64,000 bases of DNA from Apoderus coryli. Taxonomy: Eukaryota > Arthropoda > Insecta > Coleoptera > Attelabidae. The DNA is taken from positions 12,917,651-12,981,650 of the forward strand of contig OU452203.1 of the NCBI GenBank assembly GCA_911728435.2, written 5' to 3'. The notes below the pieces were generated by a model. The model was not told the DNA's origin. It did no database searches and saw only the letters and a program-made list of their open reading frames with translations. This document shows positions 25,380 through 39,700 of the stretch, piece after piece. Each line of letters begins with the position of its first letter. The stretch's first letter is position 1. The translations under genes and the position numbers were made by a program.

Positions 25380-26020
25380 ATAATAAATCAAATAATATAT
25401 TAAATCAAATTAAAAAAAAAGTATTACCTATTTATTATTAAAATTTTATGCTTATTATTATACAAATTGCTGATGGCAGGAACTTAAAAAACTACAACTT
25501 ATGAGATTATTTTTTTATTAAATGAAAGAAAATATAACTGCCATATTAATTATCAAATACTATTATTAAAAATTACTGAAATTTAGAAATCTCGTGCAAA
25601 ATAACGATAAACAGAATACATTTCATTAGATAATTATTAAGAATATTCAATACTTACTATTCAAAAACTTCACGAAAACTTGGCGAAAGGTTATTTCGTG
25701 TCATACAAACGCATTGTATAAATGACTTGAAAAAATCCTCAATACTTACCAGGTAATTGTTTATCATGGTTTTATTGTGCACGGAATTTTAAATAACAAT
25801 ATAGTGAGTATTTACCTTTTTAACATGATTCTTTAATTCACCCCTGTATTATATCTAGTAGAATAGAAGTGTTTCTTGTTTTATATCCAGACGCCCCAAT
25901 TTGTTATAATAATTAAACATTCCGTTATCGTTTGCTGTTATGATAACAGGGTATCAAAATTAAAATTTTAAAGTATGATTTATTTAAATCAAATCATAAA
26001 ACACATGGGTATTATCATTA
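25380..26020. other. AT-rich intergenic DNA
   Basis: Low-complexity A/T sequence with no coding signal or named repeat seen. Confidence 0.5.
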
Positions 26021-26025
26021 GAGCA

Positions 26026-26227
26026 TGCGCGGAACCAGGATGTACCAATTGGGGGGAGGGTATGACTGCTGGATTAGTGGGTTGTAGGGTGATATAAAGT
26101 CAACAATCAATTAAAATCCAGTAACGTTTCGTTAATATATTTTCACTTTTTCAAGCTTTCTTATAATAATGATTTTTTTCCGGCAATAGGGGGTTCTAAT
26201 CCCTAAAATCCCCTCTGGTTACGCCTA
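26026..26227. repeat. ~200-bp hAT-like MITE
   Basis: Left end TGCGCGGAACCAGGA and right end CTCTGGTTACGCC are imperfect inverted repeats. Internal runs of G (GGGGGGAGGG) and the AATCCCCTCT-type end are common in short hAT-derived elements. Confidence 0.5.
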
Positions 26228-26374
26228 TTCAGGAGAGCGCTTTAAAAGGCTAGTCTCTACTGATAATGGAATAAATAAAATATGTTTTCTTGTATAACAT
26301 CGCTGACTTAAACTGATGTAAGATCGTTTTTACATTCGGATATATTTATGTATGAATCATATGTTTTGTGAATG

Positions 26375-26725
26375 GGGGTCTATTCTGAAAACCGGGGAGT
26401 CGAACGGCCGAGAGAAGTGAATTATCGTGAACGAGTGTTCCCTCACTCATCACTCACATTTCGCCTAAAAACGGGATTCACGATAATACGGTGACTCACT
26501 TACAGTTTGAGCAATGTTGCGACCTGCGCATGTCCATTCTCTCAAAATTCTGAATTCTCTTGGTTTGAACCAGTAGATTACTCACATAAGTGAGAGTGTT
26601 CGTTTACGTTTAGTGAATACAGCTTTTAAAATTGTGAGATAATAGACATGCGCAGTAAGGCTGCATTCCAAGAAAGGAGACGTGAACGAGTATTCATCGA
26701 GTTACTGAATATGGGCCTGTGCCTC
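26375..26725. repeat. Possible ~350-bp MITE with weak inverted ends
   Basis: Left end GGTCTATTCTGAAAACC and right end, reverse-complemented, GGCCCATATTCAGTAACTC are roughly symmetrical. The interior is GC-richer than its flanks and contains short mirrored motifs (CACTCACATTT, ACTCACTTACA, ACTCACATAAGTGAGAGTG). No protein is encoded. Confidence 0.4.
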
Positions 26726-26729
26726 GCTT

Positions 26730-28490
26730 TTCTCGATCGTTCGATTCACGAGTAGTCGTTCTAGGACGTTTGAAAAGAAAAGAAAGATACTGTTGAATAA
26801 TTTTAGTGTCATTTGTCATTGTTCGTCGTTATTGTATTTTATTCAGCGAATCAGCCAAGTGCAAAACTCAAAAATTGAGGTGAAAAGTTCGCAATTTTTT
26901 AACCCAGATATTTAGCATAAGTTTTCCTAACATTACGCATTTTATATCCCTAAAATTTGATTGGAATTAGGCGACAAAGTGTGTTTTATGCAAATACATC
27001 AACAAACAGTAACGGAATTGTTTATAAATTGAACTTATAATTAATCATTCTTCCAACAATCATAAATAATCCTTCTTAGAGGTATATAGGTACCGATAGT
27101 TCGGCAAAAGAGGATTGGATACTAATCATAATTAATATTACCGTAATAGCAATTTATTTAGATATCACTACTGTAGATTTATATAATATATTAATATTCT
27201 AATACACACATAAACACCAAAAAGTTATTTAAACAATACCATAGTTTACTAGAAGTATTTATTACGAACGTTACTATAGTTACTAAAATTTATTAGATGT
27301 GGTTACATAGTATAATTATTATAGGATTACATTTTTATTGGAAGACATTATTGGCTCTCAATAAAGAATGTTACGGTGGATAAAATATTCGTTAATTAAT
27401 GTTAAAAATTAATAACGATTAAAGAAAAGCTAATACCTACCACATATTTTATTTTAATCTATTATTTAATATTTACACGTAATTATATAAAAAGTAAAGT
27501 TGTTTTATTAAAAACAGCAGTTTTATTTTCAATTTAAATTAATATCAATCTATAAATTTATTCTAAAAGTAATGAGAGAAACCTAGCCTTAAGCAATTAG
27601 CGTTCAGGTTATTCTGAGCATGCGCATTTACGCGAGAATAACGTGTCAGGTTATTCACCGATAAAGTAAGACCTTAAGGTGAATTTACATGCATCCGTTA
27701 TGCGACTATCAGAAATGGTCCGGCCATAAACATATTCAATATCAGTGAAATGTATACTACGGAACTGGAATGGCCTCGAATAAGGTGCAGCAGCATTATG
27801 TCATATTTGTATGAGTGCGACACTATCATGTGGACGGTATTATATTTTGCATTCTTGATTAGTGTGTTAGGTTTTGGACTAGAGATTAGTGTCTGGTATT
27901 TATAAATATTCTATACAAAACTATGGATGTAGTAATGGCCAAGGTCGAAATACAAACTACTTTTCATCGGTAAGTTATTTATTTTATTGTTCAAAATAAA
28001 ATATGCTTCTTAAAAGAAACTTAAAAACTTGCTCGATTTCTCCGTTTACTCAGTGTGTTAGACAGAGAACGCATACCGTCCATGGTGTGATCTTTACATG
28101 TCTCAGTTTTGTTTAATATATATGCACAGCTAACATATTAGCTACGATATAATATGCATCAGCGATGCGGAAAACATTAAAGAGAGAGGTTAGAAAGAAA
28201 GATGGAGCTAAAGTGGGTAGAAAACGTAACATGTACTTATATGGAGGGTCATATTAATTTGCTTAAAAAAAATAGTTTTTATTAAAAATTCTTGGGAATT
28301 GACACTAATATCGAAAGATATGACATTAATTCGTCAAAGTATCATGAAAATAACTTACCAATAGTGAGAAAATTCTATAAAATTTAAAAATATTGGAAGG
28401 ATATGCTCTAAAAAAACACAACATATATGAAAATATTTATTTATTATTCAGTTTTATTTATTTTATTGACTTTTATCAAATTAACATGAG
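26730..28490. other. Intergenic DNA without recognised gene
   Basis: AT-rich, with a slightly GC-richer patch near 27600-27860 that may be another short repeat (GGTTATTCTGAGCATGCGC). I see no exon. Confidence 0.4.
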
Positions 28491-28497
28491 AGAATAT

Positions 28498-28745
28498 ACA
28501 GGGTGATTCATTAATAGGTAAACCTTCACTGCTGGTTTGGTTTGTTTATTTTATACATTTGACGCCATCCATCGCATCTGATGGAAAAAATGGCGACCGC
28601 TAACAAAACGCTCACAATTGATGATCGCTCCCGCTATGTTCTGATGAACGCGATCAATGTTTATGCTATGTCTCGTTGTAAGCTGTTGCAATTTGGACGC
28701 CATATTGAGGCAAACATAAAGCCATTGAATTTTGTGTTGCATAAG
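28498..28745 (-). mobile_element. Tc1/mariner-like transposon end with C-terminal transposase remnant
   Basis: The minus-strand frame within 28742-28551 resembles the last part of a Tc1/mariner transposase (HSINIDRVHQNIAGAIINCE, then RFVSGRHFFHQM). It stops ~50 bp before a CAGGGTG end: plus strand ACAGGGTGATTCATTAAT at 28499. The catalytic region is missing, so only one end survives. Confidence 0.5.
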
Positions 28746-28749
28746 TATG

Positions 28750-29640
28750 CATAGTGTATTTAGAGCTGAGATATATTATAGAGGGGTACGTGATTGAAAG
28801 TAGTATTCTATACAATAATTTCTTAGATATTTTAAGGGAATGGATTGTTGGGAGAATTGGAAGAAAGCAGCTCTAGTGTGGCAAACATTATCGTTCAAAC
28901 AATTAAAAAGCTGATATTCCCGCATACTAATATCATTGTCTTTAGACAATGCTAATATGTCGAAGACGAGAAATATAAAATAGGAATTGTACTTAACCAG
29001 TCATAAACGCACGTTCCTCTAAAGATTTTGAGTGACAGTTAAGCGAGAAATTGAGCTCAAAATGTTTGTCGAACCGTTTGTAAACAGTTGCTGAGCGGGC
29101 TAGCTGATCTGAGTTTATAGAAGGATAACGCCTGATACTACCTATGAAAAAGCCGAACACATTTATGAAACAGAGTAGAGTTTCATAAATTAAAACTGGT
29201 TTTTCATTTGGTGTATTCTGTAATTGATTTTTCTATATTAAATTCGAAATTGAAAATTTTGAAGAACTGTGATCATTTTGTGGTAATTGTAAATAAAATA
29301 ATAAAATCTAATACATATATAGTAAATATACATTTATTAATTACAAATACATACAAATATCAGTTTTTACAATATAGTTAAATATATTATATTATATAGA
29401 TTTTTGAATAATAAATAACAATATTTTATTATAATGTATCTATAATAATTAACATGAACTAACAATAATCCTTACATTTTTTTTATAACACATTATTTAA
29501 ATTAATTATCATGAAAGGTTCGGTAATAAGCTAAACATGAATCCAACAATATCTGATCAAGTGTCAATGTTATATTTATGTCGTCAGTACCTAATTATTT
29601 TTTTTATTTTGAAATTCTTATTTGTTTTCATGTAATTAGT
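28750..29640. other. Intergenic DNA with a short dispersed repeat
   Basis: The segment near 29005-29070 (GCACGTTCCTCTAAAGATTT ... AAGCGAGAAATT) resembles 15910-15955 (GCACGTTCCTTTAAAATTTT ... AAGTGAGAAATT). No coding exon is seen; the rest is A/T-rich. Confidence 0.4.
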
Positions 29641-29895
29641 TTTCACATCGTATGGTATTATGATTATTGTGAAAATTTGAGTGATTACTCAAGTCAGTGA
29701 AATCTATATGTCTATGTGTTATCAACTTTTATTGAAAAGCGCGCTTTACCACTTCACCATTATTATTCCATTTGAAATAATACAACTGACATCAACTTTC
29801 GGTAAAACCGAAAGATCACAATATTCTGGAATGATAAATTGGATTAACCTGAGTAATCACTCAAATTTTCAATACAATCGTATGCTAAAACTTCC
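29640..29895. repeat. ~250-bp foldback repeat
   Basis: GAAAATTTGAGTGATTACTC near 29670 is mirrored by GAGTAATCACTCAAATTTTC near 29851, with further symmetry outwards (CGTATGGTATTATGATTATT versus CAATACAATCGTATG). The whole could form one long hairpin around a ~150-bp loop. It is probably a MITE. Confidence 0.65.
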
Positions 29896-30549
29896 AATCT
29901 AATAAAATATCGACTATTGTCGACATCCATCGACAATGTCAATTTAACGTTGTTAACCAAACGTTTGTCACCTAAATAACGTGATATTTTATAGTAATAA
30001 CGTAAACGATATTGTGCTTATGCTTTTAATAAGGTGAACGCTAATTACGTGACAAACAAGAGTTTCAAACTACCTTTATGTTATTTTATTATGAAATGAG
30101 CTCTATGTCCTACACAGACCGACTACAATATCTGAAACCAATTAGCTGTATTTTATCTAAGTCTATAAGTTTAACAAAATATTACTTTGTGACCTGTAGA
30201 GACCGGATACATTTGCACATTGTTATCAATTTGGAGCTACGTCTGTATAGGGTATTATTATAGGGCCCATTATGGTTTTATTGCAAAGTGTACTGTACGA
30301 TATTGATAATGTTTTTTATAGAGCAACTTAAAAAAATAACCAAAAAATGTTGATAATTTATTTCTAATTTAGGGCTCATGATATTAGAAATAAATTACAA
30401 ATTAGCTTTACTTAATCTTATTTATCATGTTACTGAAATTGACATAGGTAATCTTGTATGATAGATGTTATAATATTTATTTACTCTGGAATTCACATGT
30501 ATAATTATTTACACTTACGAAAAGCACCACATTTTCTTTCTTACTTAGT

Positions 30550-30555
30550 TTTATT
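30550..30555 (-). terminator. Possible poly(A) signal of SPR
   Basis: AATAAA on the minus strand about 205 bases downstream of the SPR stop. The region is AT-rich, so chance hits are likely. Confidence 0.25.
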
Positions 30556-30759
30556 ATACCTACTTATATAATATTAGTTTATGTATAATTAATTTTGTTA
30601 TTGTATATTATAATAAAATTAAATACTATTTCTATATTTACCTAATAGCAGTCCAGATACAATAAATATTATATAGGATTTATAATATCTTAATTAAATG
30701 CCAATATTAATCACAAAATGTGTATATTATATTTATGTGAATATTGGTATAACTATAAT

Positions 30760-33700
30760 TTACAAAACAGTCTCATTAGTACACGTTCTCGGACCGTTTA
30801 CAATCGAATACCTACTTGTAGAACCATTTCGAGCGCCAGGAACACTACTGCGCAGAAATAAATCTTTAAATGTTTCTCGAAATTGTCTTGACATACCACA
30901 GTAAATAGCAAAATTAATGGGATAACTCACAATAATAAAAAAGTTCGTAAATATAATAAGGGTATTTGCGACATTGTAATCGAGAAACTCGAAAAATGTA
31001 CTCGAAATTATATGCAGTACTGTTACAACTACTAATGGGATTTCTACTATTAAAAATACGGATACAACTACGATTAACATTAGGGTAGTACAATTTGAAT
31101 CGCGCAGTTTTTTACATTCCTGTTTCTGATTCTTTTTCGTTGAAAGTAAGATGTCTCGTCGTTGCTGCGCCTGTTTTAGTGCTCTAAATAGAAGCAGATT
31201 CAGAATTACCAGAGCAATGCATGGTAACATATGTACGAATATCACTCGGAACATGTAGTAAGTGATGAAATAGACGTCTTCCGTCACAATTTCTTTCACC
31301 CATATTGCTCGGTCTCTAGTACAGACATGAATCGTGGTGTTTTGCCATACCACTTCAACCTGGAAAAACAGAAACATTTGTTAACGAAATATCGGTAAAT
31401 ATGCTATTTGTGACGGATGTCCAGAATTTTAAGAGAACCTACTTAAGTAGACAACATCGCACATTATAGAGTAGTAGCATTGTTTTTTAAAGACAATGGT
31501 AGTAGTTAGTCAGGCCAGGGAATGACGTCTCTGCTACGGCACTCTTGGCGAGCCGTACTGCCTGTAGCCGCAACAGTGCGACAAGTAAATGGACGACTTT
31601 GATTTCGTTATACGTATTTGATTGAACTTGACTCACGCCAAGCAATCTACGTCACCGGCGGTAGGTAGTATGATATTGGCCTTTATAAAAAGATCGTTAT
31701 ACATAACATAAGTAATAGGTCAAAACGAGTTTTTTAAAAAAATGTTCACACAACTTTAAACAAACCATAATTTAATAATAATATTCACAAAAAAACCAAA
31801 ATGTCTAAGCTCTTGTTCGAGGAAGTATAGTTCACAACACTATCATAATATGGAAAATGTCAATCTCAAAAACAATAAACGATAAACTAAATTTGCGCAA
31901 ATGTAGTGGCCACAGAACTCCGGTCGCGGTTGACGTCACGACCCCCTCGCAATCACTCACCACAAAGCTGCTCAATGAGGTAACCTATATAGTTAATGCA
32001 ACTTGGCACCAGAGAGCCTCCATCCCATGCCCTTGAGCGCCGTCTTGAATGCGAACCCTCTTTTTATTTATCTTTACTGTTCATTAATTCTTGAGACTCC
32101 TATTTTCCGCCACTATCTGTCGTATCGATGTTTGAAATTCTTCCATATATGGATATCATGAAAACTAGTGATTCTTCTAAATTATCACGTTTCTCTTATA
32201 ACCTCGTTGACAATGTTTCGAGTCCTAGACGCATTTCTTGCTTATCCGTTGATAAATGATGGATGGGGCTCTTCGAGGGGGTAAAACTAACGATAACCAT
32301 TTGGATGATCAAGTATAAGCGGTTCTTCTTCTGTATGAAAGAATTAGCATTTAGGGTACACGACACCAAATTCATTAGATTGAGCTATGGACTCTGGATT
32401 GAACGAAACCTTCTGACGTCCTCATAATTTCTATTGACAACTGACAATGCTGCGCTCTGGCTATTTACTATGAATAGGCGGAAGGAATATTTAAATTTTC
32501 CGAGGATACACTTTTTAATAAAAAGGAAAACTGTTCATCGCAAAATAAATATTGTTCTAATAACCGTTGTATAACGTTAATTAGAAATATAAAAGTGATA
32601 AAAAATAATGAAGAACATTAATGTCTGGAAAATTTATAACTGCCAATTTAGGGAAATAATATTAAATACGAAATGAAAACGTATTATACGAAATAAGAAG
32701 AAACGCGAAGAAGACTAGATAATCCTTTGGGTAGAGTTTAGTTTTAAATTTGGTCCCGATTTTTCATTTATAAGTAAATCCTAAAAGATTAAGCAAAGTA
32801 ATACTATAAAACGGATGCGATGATGAAGAGAAATTGGGACTTTAAGCGCAAATAGCTATAATAAGGCAAAAACATTAGGCGGCAGATGTTTTTGTATATT
32901 AAGTTGATATAAATTTATTTAATATTTAGGGACTGCTGAAAGTATAACGAGGATTAACATAAATTTCTCACTTCCGTAGAACATTGTATATTGCAAAATT
33001 AACCTTTTTACGATATAATAGAGCAACGATTAATTTTAATGTGTTGGTAATTAGAGCTGTAAGTAAGTAAAAGTAACAAATTGTGCAGTACTCTTATGTA
33101 TTCGTAATTTTCGTTTGAGTATTAACCCCAGAACATTTTTGATCCACCACCAAATGGTTCCCTTGAAGATAAGGTGCAATCATGAAACCTTACTCCAGGT
33201 CTCCGCCATACTCTGTCACGACCGTCTGGAGATTTTAGACTAACTCTGGTTTCATCTGTGAATAAAACTTTCTTTCAGTCATCGATAGTCCAATGTACAT
33301 GATCTCTGGCGAATCTTAATCCGCGTGATCTGTGTTTTACGGTAAGCAACGGTCCAGTGGCAGGTTTTCTGCTAGTCAATCCGGCTTCTTTTAGTCTTCT
33401 CCTGACGGTTAAAGCAGAAATTCTGACATTTCTAACTAATTGTTGAATGATGAACACCAAACAAATTGCCCACATAGCGCATACTTTTTCCCACTTCTAG
33501 CAAAGTTGCACCTCTTACACATTCATCATTGCTTAAATGACGCACTCGATTCATGTTTTTTAGCGAATAGGTTAAATATTGATCTAACAAACTAAATTTT
33601 GTGATAAAAAAATAAGACAATCCCTTAAACAGCAATTTTAAACAATACACGCACCAAACTGGAGTGATGTAAACAAAGAAATTATTGTTTTCCTCTTAGC

Positions 33701-36700
33701 CAAATTAATTCAGTATAGTCGCAACACTTCAAAACTGACAAGAGTAACTACTTGACAAAATAAATGCCAATATTGCCTTAAATACTCAAACTAAATCAAA
33801 AAATGTAAGTGGTGCGATAATTTTGAATAGGAGTTTAGTTTATTAATTATGTATTTCAGACCTATATAATTAAACCTAAGTAAGAATTTCTGTTCACTAT
33901 TCAGAATGTCTCTGAACGTTAATTACCACTGATGATGAGATTTTTATAATCCTGAAACATGTATGGTTTTATTATTATGTGATTTAATTACAAGGAGTTC
34001 GTATTGTGGAGTAGACGCCTTTTTATTTATACGTTATCAACTCCTCGCCAGTATGGATAATTTTCTAAAAAAAAGATAAAATCTTATACAAAAGTAAAAT
34101 ATTTGATAATTACCTACAAGATTAGTTCTAGAAAGTTTTGCACTAAATTAACATTCAATTTTCTAAAAAACTGAATTCCGGAATAAGTGGCGTAACAACT
34201 AATAAGTAATAACTTATTATTCTTATTGTCACACCCGGTATATTATATAAAAATATTGCATCCGGTCGACCTAAGTATTTTACGCTGAAGTTCATCAAAG
34301 TTTATACAAGTTCATGACTCTAATATAGGAATAGACAAGAAAATTGCTGATTAATATTTTTCTACAAAAAACGGTACGACCGACGCTAAGAATAGACAAC
34401 TTGATTGGTCTATATTCGTAAGAGTGGCAAATAGTAAAGTTATAAATATTACTACTACTACTAGCGACAAAAAGCACTAATCCCCCCATTGGGTAGTGTC
34501 TTAAGCTTTATAGTTTATTTAACGCGAATTAATATTATTGGTACCTATAGCAAGTATTTATTTTTTATATAACGTGAAAGAAAGATCAGCTGTGTCGGCG
34601 ATGATGATAATTGTAATGTAAGTACTGAGTTTATATATTGTAATTTTGATGAATTTATTTTGAAACTTGTCCTTTTTCACCGAATTGATTTTCTTATATT
34701 TTAAATAGTTGATTTAATAAATAATAGTTAGTAAAATTTTTCTAAATTCAATTAAGTAACTATTAACTGAGAGACGCCGCTCATATACAGACCGTCACTC
34801 GTTTACGAGGGAGAATCAATAAGATCCTCTTTCGTGAGCGTGATGTAAGTGGGCGATTCTCGAGTAGCTCAACAAGCCAAGCGAGTAACTTAATAAAACT
34901 CAAACTCTTTTATAAAGATTTAACTCAGTAGAGCGCGCTTACCTGAATCTTCAAATACTAAAAGACATAAGGGAGGCTCTACCCTTATTTCCTAACTCTC
35001 AATTTGCGACATGGTGAAGGCACCATATCTATAAAATTCATATTCTAATACTATCTCATTTCTTATTGTGACATTATTATTATGAAACAAACAAGAAGTG
35101 ACAGGAAAACCAATGAGACTGCTATTTGACCATTAATCAATAGGATTATATACATATATAAACATTTCTAAACGAGACACATGTCGCCGCTGCCCAACTA
35201 CCATGTATGAATAATAAATTATCTGGGTTCTCTGCACTTGTACAACAGCATCCAATCTATTCTTAAAACCATTAAAGGCGCTGATATCACCTCCTCCGGC
35301 AGCGCATTCCACATATACGTATAATATACGACTCTGTTTGCTATGCAAGCTTCGCACACCTTTCCAGATTTATGCTGTTTCCCGTTAGGTTTGGATTGAG
35401 ATGATACAGGTCCAAGCCAGTGTTGTTAGACCGATTAAACTTATATTCAGAGTAGCTAAGTGTCCAAATGCAATAATGTAATTTATCTGTTACAGTTTCA
35501 AAACATCTCTAAAAATGATGCCCCATATATAAAATTTGTTAAGGTTATTTATTGTTTTCAGTGTTTATTTTTGTCAGGTTTATTCCAGAATTTTCTATTT
35601 TCGATTATTGTTAATCCATTGTCTTCATTGATGTAAGGACCAACATTTTTTTGTGACTTTCTAGAATTCTGAAAAATATGTAAGGGCCGTCCACACTTTA
35701 TTATTTATTTTGACTGTGACAGAGAAGTCTTGTTGTATATTCAATAAATCATTTCCATATACAGGGTGTCTCACGGTGCATGGCGTATTAGCCATTTATG
35801 GTGCTTTAAGTAGGTCAATTTGTGCCACTTCCGGTTATACTGGAAGTTGATACCAACTTTGTTATTTCAAAGGAAACACCCTGTATATAATTATATTTGT
35901 GGATTCCGTATCTATTTTGGAGTATTTCCTAGTAACTTATTTCCATATCTTCTCTAATAAGTAGACTTTACTCTTGTCCCATTAAAAGTTTTTTCAATTT
36001 TCTGAACACCCCGTATAAGAAATGTTAAATTTTTCTAGCCCACTCTTATTTTAAGAACCAGCAAAACTTTTTTCGATAAAAAATGAAAAATAAGAAAGTT
36101 TTTCCTATTGAACACTTTTCCTGTGGACATACTGTAAGCTGTCTTGTATATAGAAATGACATCTCATTTTTTTCATTGTACCAGGTGGCTCGTTTAAGAG
36201 GGACCACTACCTTATCGGAGAAACTATAAACGGTACAACAAAAAGTTACATAGAAACTTTTGGTCTTCGGTGGTTGGTTTTCCTGATTTCTTGGAAGACA
36301 ACTGGCAAACAAATGGTTGTGTACCACTCAGAATTGACTGTTCTGCGTTGTTCTAGTGGTACGGTTGCGACCTGTCCATTTTTTCCGAAAAAACAGGCGA
36401 CCATTTGCTTGGAAGTGCTTTGTGCGCGTACAACTTTTGTTGTATTTGGCTCATCTTGAAACATCCATACAGTCGACTGCTGTTTACTTTCGGGCTCATA
36501 CGCGTAAATCCACGAATCATCACCTGTCACCATGTCATAGACGTGTTTCGCGGCACCGCGATCGTATTTTTTGAGCATTTCTTTCGACTAATCGACACGA
36601 GCCTTATTTTGAGCGATTGACAAATTGTGTGGGATCCAACGCGAACAAAATTTTTTGTACAGTCAAATGTTTATGCAATATTGAATGTATGCTGGAGTGG

Positions 36701-39700
36701 GACCAATGCCTAAGGTTGCTTCAATCTCTTGATAGGTCAGCATCAATGGTTTTCGGAACAACAACTGATTTTGGACGACCTTCACGAAATTCGTCTTGGA
36801 GTGAACTACGACCACGATTGAATTCACCATACCATCGATAAACACTGGTCCTTGATGAGTACGTTCTGAGTACGTATAACCTCAAAAATGTCCAACTTTA
36901 CGATAGAGCTGTCAGTTGCCAGATTGCAATACCAGGGTTGCCAAATCCCGAAATATAAAAGGCAATCCTCGTATTTATTGTGTCAGCCTGGAATACCTAT
37001 AAGCGAATTAGCGCATGCAAATTTTCGGTTTGCCTAGAGAGAGTGCTTCAAATTAATTAATTGTAGCAGGTTGCAGTAAGATAAATGAGGTGCTTTGGAA
37101 CTTCATAAGAATTTATGGTTTGGAATTTGCTAACGGAGAATAGTTACTTAAATATATTCGCTGGAAATGTCTTACTGTGTACATTATACCTACTTGCCTT
37201 TATTTGCTAGAATTATGCGGTCCATTTTCTTTCATGAAATATTCTGACGTGGTAATACGAATATTGTTGCAGACATTATCACGTAATTTATGGAGTGAAA
37301 TTACAGATATTCGTCTACAGTGCGGACCAAAAGTCTGGCATAAAGCCGATAAAATTTTTGAAGGAAATTTTTTTGGAAGAAACTGCTGTACTTAAATGTA
37401 GGCCGATATTGTAGATGGGTAACGACTATGGTACTCCGACGAGTTCATAATAAGAGCGAGACGAATTCGTCGTCGACACATGCCTCGGTCTGGTTCTACT
37501 GAATTAGAATTAGAGGCCCTGCTAAATTATACAAAAATTCCTTGTGTAGGTAAAACAGGCAATTTTGTCCGCTATGCCACAAAATTATTATTGTTTTATT
37601 ATATTTACGGACACAAATTCATTATATAATTATATATATAATTTAAAGGATTATTTGTTTATGAAGCTTTTTTACATTTAAAAAGACATTTCTTGCAAGT
37701 TTCAAATTTGATTCATTCATATTACGAATAACCCTGTAAACACACAACTCATCAGCTTCTTCTCCATACAAAACTGCTACGAAAAAGTTTTTTTTTTCAG
37801 AAATTAATTATCTAGAGAAACAAAAAAGTTATGGACCAAAATCCTGTTGGCACTAATGAGCTTTCCATGAAATTTGAGCCGCGTCTACTTTGTCTTTTGG
37901 TACTGCGTGTTAAGAAGCGCTTCAAGATTTTTATGACAGCAGGTATATATCTTTTTCCGGAGCTAATACAGTGGCGGTTTGTCAGTAAGTGAACATGAGC
38001 ATTAGCACTCTTATTTATCTCAAAAAAAGGACCGACGTGTTAATTTTCAATATAAAACGTGCTTGGGAAATTGAGAGAAAGTGTGATATATTTGACAATA
38101 AAAACAATAGTTGTTTCGCTAGCAACTCGGCAGGGGTAATTATAAAAAAATTCGCCTGCACCCCAAAGTATGAACCCACGCAGCGCCATTGGCTATCAAC
38201 AAATATTAAAGTCATTTTGGCTCAATTCTAACATAACGAGTAGCAATTCCAGTTATAAAACTTTATAGATTGGAGTTTCAAGCGATGATTTTACATTTTG
38301 TCGAACTAACTTTATCTCACCAATATAATTATAATTGAGTTAGTGTCCCAGATATAATTTAGATTTACATAGGCAAATTAGATCACCAATCAAGGTATGT
38401 ACCGATGTCTGAATAATATCCATATGTATTCACCATCATCTCTAGTAAATATTCTAGTTAAAGAACAAACATACCTAATGGAAATTGACTGAGTCCTATT
38501 ATAGACGGTAGCTATATTAATAGAGTTCACATTACAAGATATTAACACTTATGTAAAGTAATAATAGTGATAATAATATAATTATTGGGAGTTACAAAAA
38601 AGATGAATAATTGTAATAATAATAATGTAAAGAGCAACAAGTGAATAAAAAAACACCTAATAGATTCAGTAACATAAAAAATAAATACAGGAGTGTATGT
38701 CAAAAATTCGCCAGAGTTGATTAAAATTAATAAACTGGAGCCCCTGAGGCGTGAATAGCTCTCCATACAGACATCTTTTTGTTTATTTTTGTTGGTAATG
38801 ACCAGATCATTATGATTGTTTTGTACTTTCTGAATACATATCTAAGATATTTTCATTTTTACAGATATACATATACATAATCTAATGATAACTAATTAGT
38901 TGTAGTCTATACTTGGTGTTTTAATTATTATATAAAATGTTGAACCAAATTCTGTCAATATCTATAGAAAACTCTGAGACGCTTTGTTTATTATTCTAAT
39001 AAGGATTAATCATTTCTTTTTGTGGACAGGTTCGATTTAAAAAAAAAATCAATGAAACAAATATGATTTTTGAAAACTTTGAGAGGCCGCCATTTTGAAA
39101 TTAGCTCTTTGATTTCAATCCCCAACGAACTCACGCGATTCCATGACCCTGCCAATGTTTTAACCAAATTTTGTTTCGATTGGTCAAAAAATGCGGCCTA
39201 GAACGTGCCGCAAAGTTTTATATATCCCATATATATTGGCGCGTTTTATAACCTTTTACCTTCACACACCATATACGAGTTTGCAATCTCAGTAGATTCA
39301 GGCTACGCGATCAACGAAACACCCAAATATCTAACTTATTTACCCATAAATAAAAGGGAAATGTATAATATAACTTTAAGCATTTTAGATCAGAATTTTT
39401 GTAGAGAAGAAATTATTGTAAGATTGGAATTGAAAAAACTCGTATAATGGGTTTGGTATTCAACTGTTATAATAGTGACTCTGAAAAGTATAAAAATACC
39501 ACAACCTTGTTACCTAAATCAGAAGCAGAACAACACCCAAACTGTCAACATCGACATTCTATATTAAGTGCTACAAATTGTCAGTTTCTACAGTCTCTCG
39601 GGCAAAATGTTATCAACACAGTTGTTCAACAACCACCGAAACCAATTCGATTAATCTATTCATCGCATTGAATCTCGCACCTACTATCCATTTGTTAAAT

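Noticed and set aside
28640..28670. CTGATGAACGCGATC as a hammerhead core
   Set aside because: No GAAA box or stem I partner; the bases fall in the Tc1/mariner-like transposase remnant.
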